6,424 nt of DNA. Origin: Desulfobacterales bacterium. GTDB lineage: Bacteria > Desulfobacterota > Desulfobacteria > Desulfobacterales > RPRI01. Position 1 is the stretch's first letter. Every line of letters begins with the position of its first letter. Of the stretch, positions 5,328 to 6,424 are shown one piece after another. Made by a program: the position numbers and the translations under genes. The DNA lies in NCBI GenBank assembly GCA_020052975.1, contig JAGVOC010000420.1, forward strand, positions 1 through 6,424, in the 5' to 3' direction. The notes beneath the pieces are model-generated. The model was not told the DNA's origin. It made no database searches and was given only the letters and a program-made list of their open reading frames with translations.

Positions 5328-5534
5328 ATGGATGTATACCGCAAAGTCAAGAGCCTTATGGTGCTGCATGACATTAAGGGCGTTGAAATAGCAAGGAAGC
5401 TCAATCGCAGCCCAAAAACGGTATCTATTGTGCTGACAGGCAGAGGGCGGTCAAAGTATATAGAACAGGCAGTGGCCGATGCTCTTGGTATGCCGCATGA
5501 AAAGCTCTTTCCACCCCACAAGAAGGCAGCATAA
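5328..5534 (+). CDS. Cro/Ner-like DNA-binding protein
   Basis: A 68-residue basic protein. Residues 17-36 form a helix-turn-helix (KGVEIARKLNRSPKTVSIVL). The segment ADALGMPHEKLFPP at 50-63 matches the ALGxxxExLFP ending common to phage Cro-type and Mu Ner-type regulators (compare IADALGVPPEEIWP in Ner relatives). It should bind the control region and shut down the repressor or early promoter, committing the element to lytic growth. ATG 5328 has AGAGG (5317-5321) six bases upstream. The stop TAA (5532-5534) overlaps the ribosome site of the ORF6N gene, so the two are tightly coupled in one operon. Confidence 0.72.
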   Translation: MDVYRKVKSLMVLHDIKGVEIARKLNRSPKTVSIVLTGRGRSKYIEQAVADALGMPHEKLFPPHKKAA

Positions 5535-5544
5535 GGAGATTAAA

Positions 5545-6285
5545 ATGACTACATTGCCACAGGAAATACATACAAAAATCATGCAACTACCCAACAGGCC
5601 ACGGTTTATGCTCGATAAGGATGTGGCTGAAGTCTATGGTATATCGACTACGCGCCTCAATCAGGCTGCTAGCCGCAATCCAGAGCGCTTCCCCGAAGAA
5701 TTTCGATTTCAACTCTCGGCAGACGATGTCGAAAACTTGATATCACAAATTGTGATATCAAGTATGCGGTCACAATCTGTGACCGCATCAAAGAGAAATA
5801 AACGGTATCTCCCCTGGGCATATACCCGTGAGGGGTGCAACATGCTTTCCACTGTGCTTAACACCCCGCTTGCCATACAGCGGTCAATCCAGATCATGCG
5901 TGCCTTCTCTGCTATCGAGCGTGAGGTCGAGACCGGTGTATCTTTTGGCCGATTTTCCTCTCTGCTCAAGGAATTTGCCGAAGATGTTCGCTCCTTAAAG
6001 CAGGATGTTACTCAATTAAAACAGCGTCCTCCGGTCAACATTAATCTACCCGATGATGAAGCCCTACCTATTGCCATAGAGAGAAAGATCAGGGGCAGAA
6101 GTCTTTCAAAGATAGCACGCAACAAAGAAGCCAGAGAGCTTGCAGTAAGCCTTCTCTCCGATGGACTGATGTATGAAGAGGTAAGAGATGAACTCAACAA
6201 AAACATTACAGGCTTCACAACAAGCCGTTCAGCTGTCGGGCGGTTCTGGCAGCTGTGGCGTATGGGGTACCTTAAACATAATTAA
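5545..6285 (+). CDS. ORF6N-domain phage regulatory protein
   Basis: The protein has 246 residues. Residues 5-125 match the ORF6N DNA-binding domain of phage antirepressor/regulator proteins: FMLDKDVAEVYGISTTRLNQ, NPERFPEEFRFQL at 45-57, YLPWAYTREGCNMLSTVL at 88-105 and IQIMRAF at 115-121. A short coiled linker (LKEFAEDVRSLKQDVTQLKQ) follows, then a second helical region ending SRSAVGRFWQLWRMGYL. The latter resembles the end of Mu gp27-like (DUF3486) proteins and may be a second helix-turn-helix. Start ATG 5545 has AAGGAGAT (5533-5540); an earlier in-frame start at 5479 lies within the previous gene and is rejected. The DNA for residues 65-84 carries two inverted repeats and a 9-codon duplication. 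Confidence 0.85.
   Translation: MTTLPQEIHTKIMQLPNRPRFMLDKDVAEVYGISTTRLNQAASRNPERFPEEFRFQLSADDVENLISQIVISSMRSQSVTASKRNKRYLPWAYTREGCNMLSTVLNTPLAIQRSIQIMRAFSAIEREVETGVSFGRFSSLLKEFAEDVRSLKQDVTQLKQRPPVNINLPDDEALPIAIERKIRGRSLSKIARNKEARELAVSLLSDGLMYEEVRDELNKNITGFTTSRSAVGRFWQLWRMGYLKHN
5736..5788. repeat. Two adjacent large palindromes inside the ORF6N gene
   Basis: The first is CTTGATATCACAA (5736-5748), a one-base centre, then TTGTGATATCAAG (5750-5762): arms of 13 perfect pairs. The second is ATGCGGTCACA (5764-5774), ATC, then TGTGACCGCAT (5778-5788): arms of 11 perfect pairs. Both share the core TCACA-N3-TGTGA, and their centres are 27 bases apart. They could fold as tandem hairpins in mRNA or act as paired binding sites on DNA. 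Confidence 0.85.
5743..5796 (+). repeat. 27-bp (9-codon) tandem duplication in the ORF6N gene
   Basis: Units at 5743-5769 and 5770-5796 encode SQIVISSMR and SQSVTASKR (5 of 9 residues identical). The bases match at 16 of 27 positions, mostly in the first half, which carries TCACAA--TGTGA. This explains why both palindromes share a core, but not why each unit has long perfect arms of different sequence. Confidence 0.55.
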
Positions 6286-6356
6286 AACTTCAAAGAACAT
6301 GCGATTATATTGGTTTTGTGGTTAAAATAATAACTATAAATTCAAAGGAGAATATC

Positions 6357-6424
6357 ATGGCTAAACATTTCATTGCCCGTACATCCGATAAAAAGGGACG
6401 TGTTTTTGTTCATTCAACTATTTA
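6357..6424 (+). CDS. Start of an unidentified phage gene, cut by the window edge
   Basis: ATG 6357 follows a strong AAAGGAG (6344-6350) by six bases, and the frame stays open to the window end. The 22 visible residues (MAKHFIARTSDKKGRVFVHS, then TI) are basic and resemble no family I can name. The gap from the ORF6N stop is about 70 AT-rich bases with no clear terminator, so it is probably in the same rightward operon. Confidence 0.6.
   Translation, partial: MAKHFIARTSDKKGRVFVHSTI

Larger units (their letters stand above)
2861..6424. mobile_element. Left part of a prophage or phage-like element inserted in hsdM (continues past window)
   Basis: From the hsdM break rightward the DNA is visibly more AT-rich and holds only phage-type control genes: a leftward CI/LexA-like repressor operon, a divergent promoter region, and rightward Cro/Ner-like and ORF6N genes. 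The host frame appears native up to about 2860, and the foreign sequence would begin TGTGGAAAATGCC at 2861. A TG outer tip fits a Mu-like or other DDE-transposase element, and the repressor-then-Ner order also recalls Mu-like phages. No integrase, transposase or right end is in the window. The exact boundary and the mechanism are inference. A tyrosine- or serine-integrase prophage remains possible. Confidence 0.6.

Noticed and set aside
5479..5544. Upstream start for the ORF6N protein
   Set aside because: It lies inside the Cro/Ner-like gene; ATG 5545 has a strong ribosome site and the right domain boundary.
5709..6218. Minus-strand frames opposite the ORF6N gene
   Set aside because: No ribosome sites or recognisable domains; they are explained by the plus-strand gene.

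Overview
The window is bacterial and has two parts. Positions 1 to about 2860 hold the worn remains of a host defence island, built around pieces of type I restriction-modification (RM) genes and an intact toxin-antitoxin pair. From about 2861 to the end, base composition, gene orientation and gene content change to those of the lysogeny/early control region of a prophage or phage-like element. The strong AGGAGG-type ribosome sites and AT-rich phage genes do not fix a taxon, and I see no rRNA, tRNA or housekeeping gene that would.

Left part. A cluster of degenerate ~20-22 bp repeats (69-190), resembling the multiple terminal repeats of IS21-family elements, abuts a type I specificity gene that has lost its first target-recognition half (184-846). 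The start codon now used lies in the last repeat copy. A 274-residue protein with a HEPN/Abi-like C-terminal signature follows with a 4-base overlap (843-1667). The next ~360 bases hold no intact gene, only what looks like the last codons of a restriction-subunit gene. A higB-higA pair follows (2029-2753), with a perfect 16-bp palindrome just upstream. It overlaps the start of an hsdM gene (2734), but hsdM is cut after about 42 codons. None of the type I M, S and R genes in the window is complete.

Right part. The hsdM break is followed by ~260 bases with no clear gene and several TGCGAC-core repeats, then a leftward cassette. This encodes an S24-peptidase-type CI repressor (4908-4282), a stand-alone HsdR-N-like PD-(D/E)XK nuclease (4233-3409) and a small hydrophobic protein (3324-3124). 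A compact control region (about 4909-4998) carries face-to-face promoters whose -10 boxes overlap. Rightward from it run a 41-residue zinc ribbon, a Cro/Ner-like DNA-binding protein, an ORF6N-domain protein and the start of another gene cut by the window edge. A second zinc-ribbon gene lies on the opposite strand within this early region and overlaps the 3' end of its smaller relative.

Reading of the whole. A decayed RM locus was probably hit first by an IS21-like element in hsdS and then by a prophage in hsdM. The prophage has the classic repressor / divergent early gene switch, and its lysogenic operon also carries a nuclease-domain protein that may act in superinfection defence. No integrase or transposase gene is in view, so the integration mechanism is inference.
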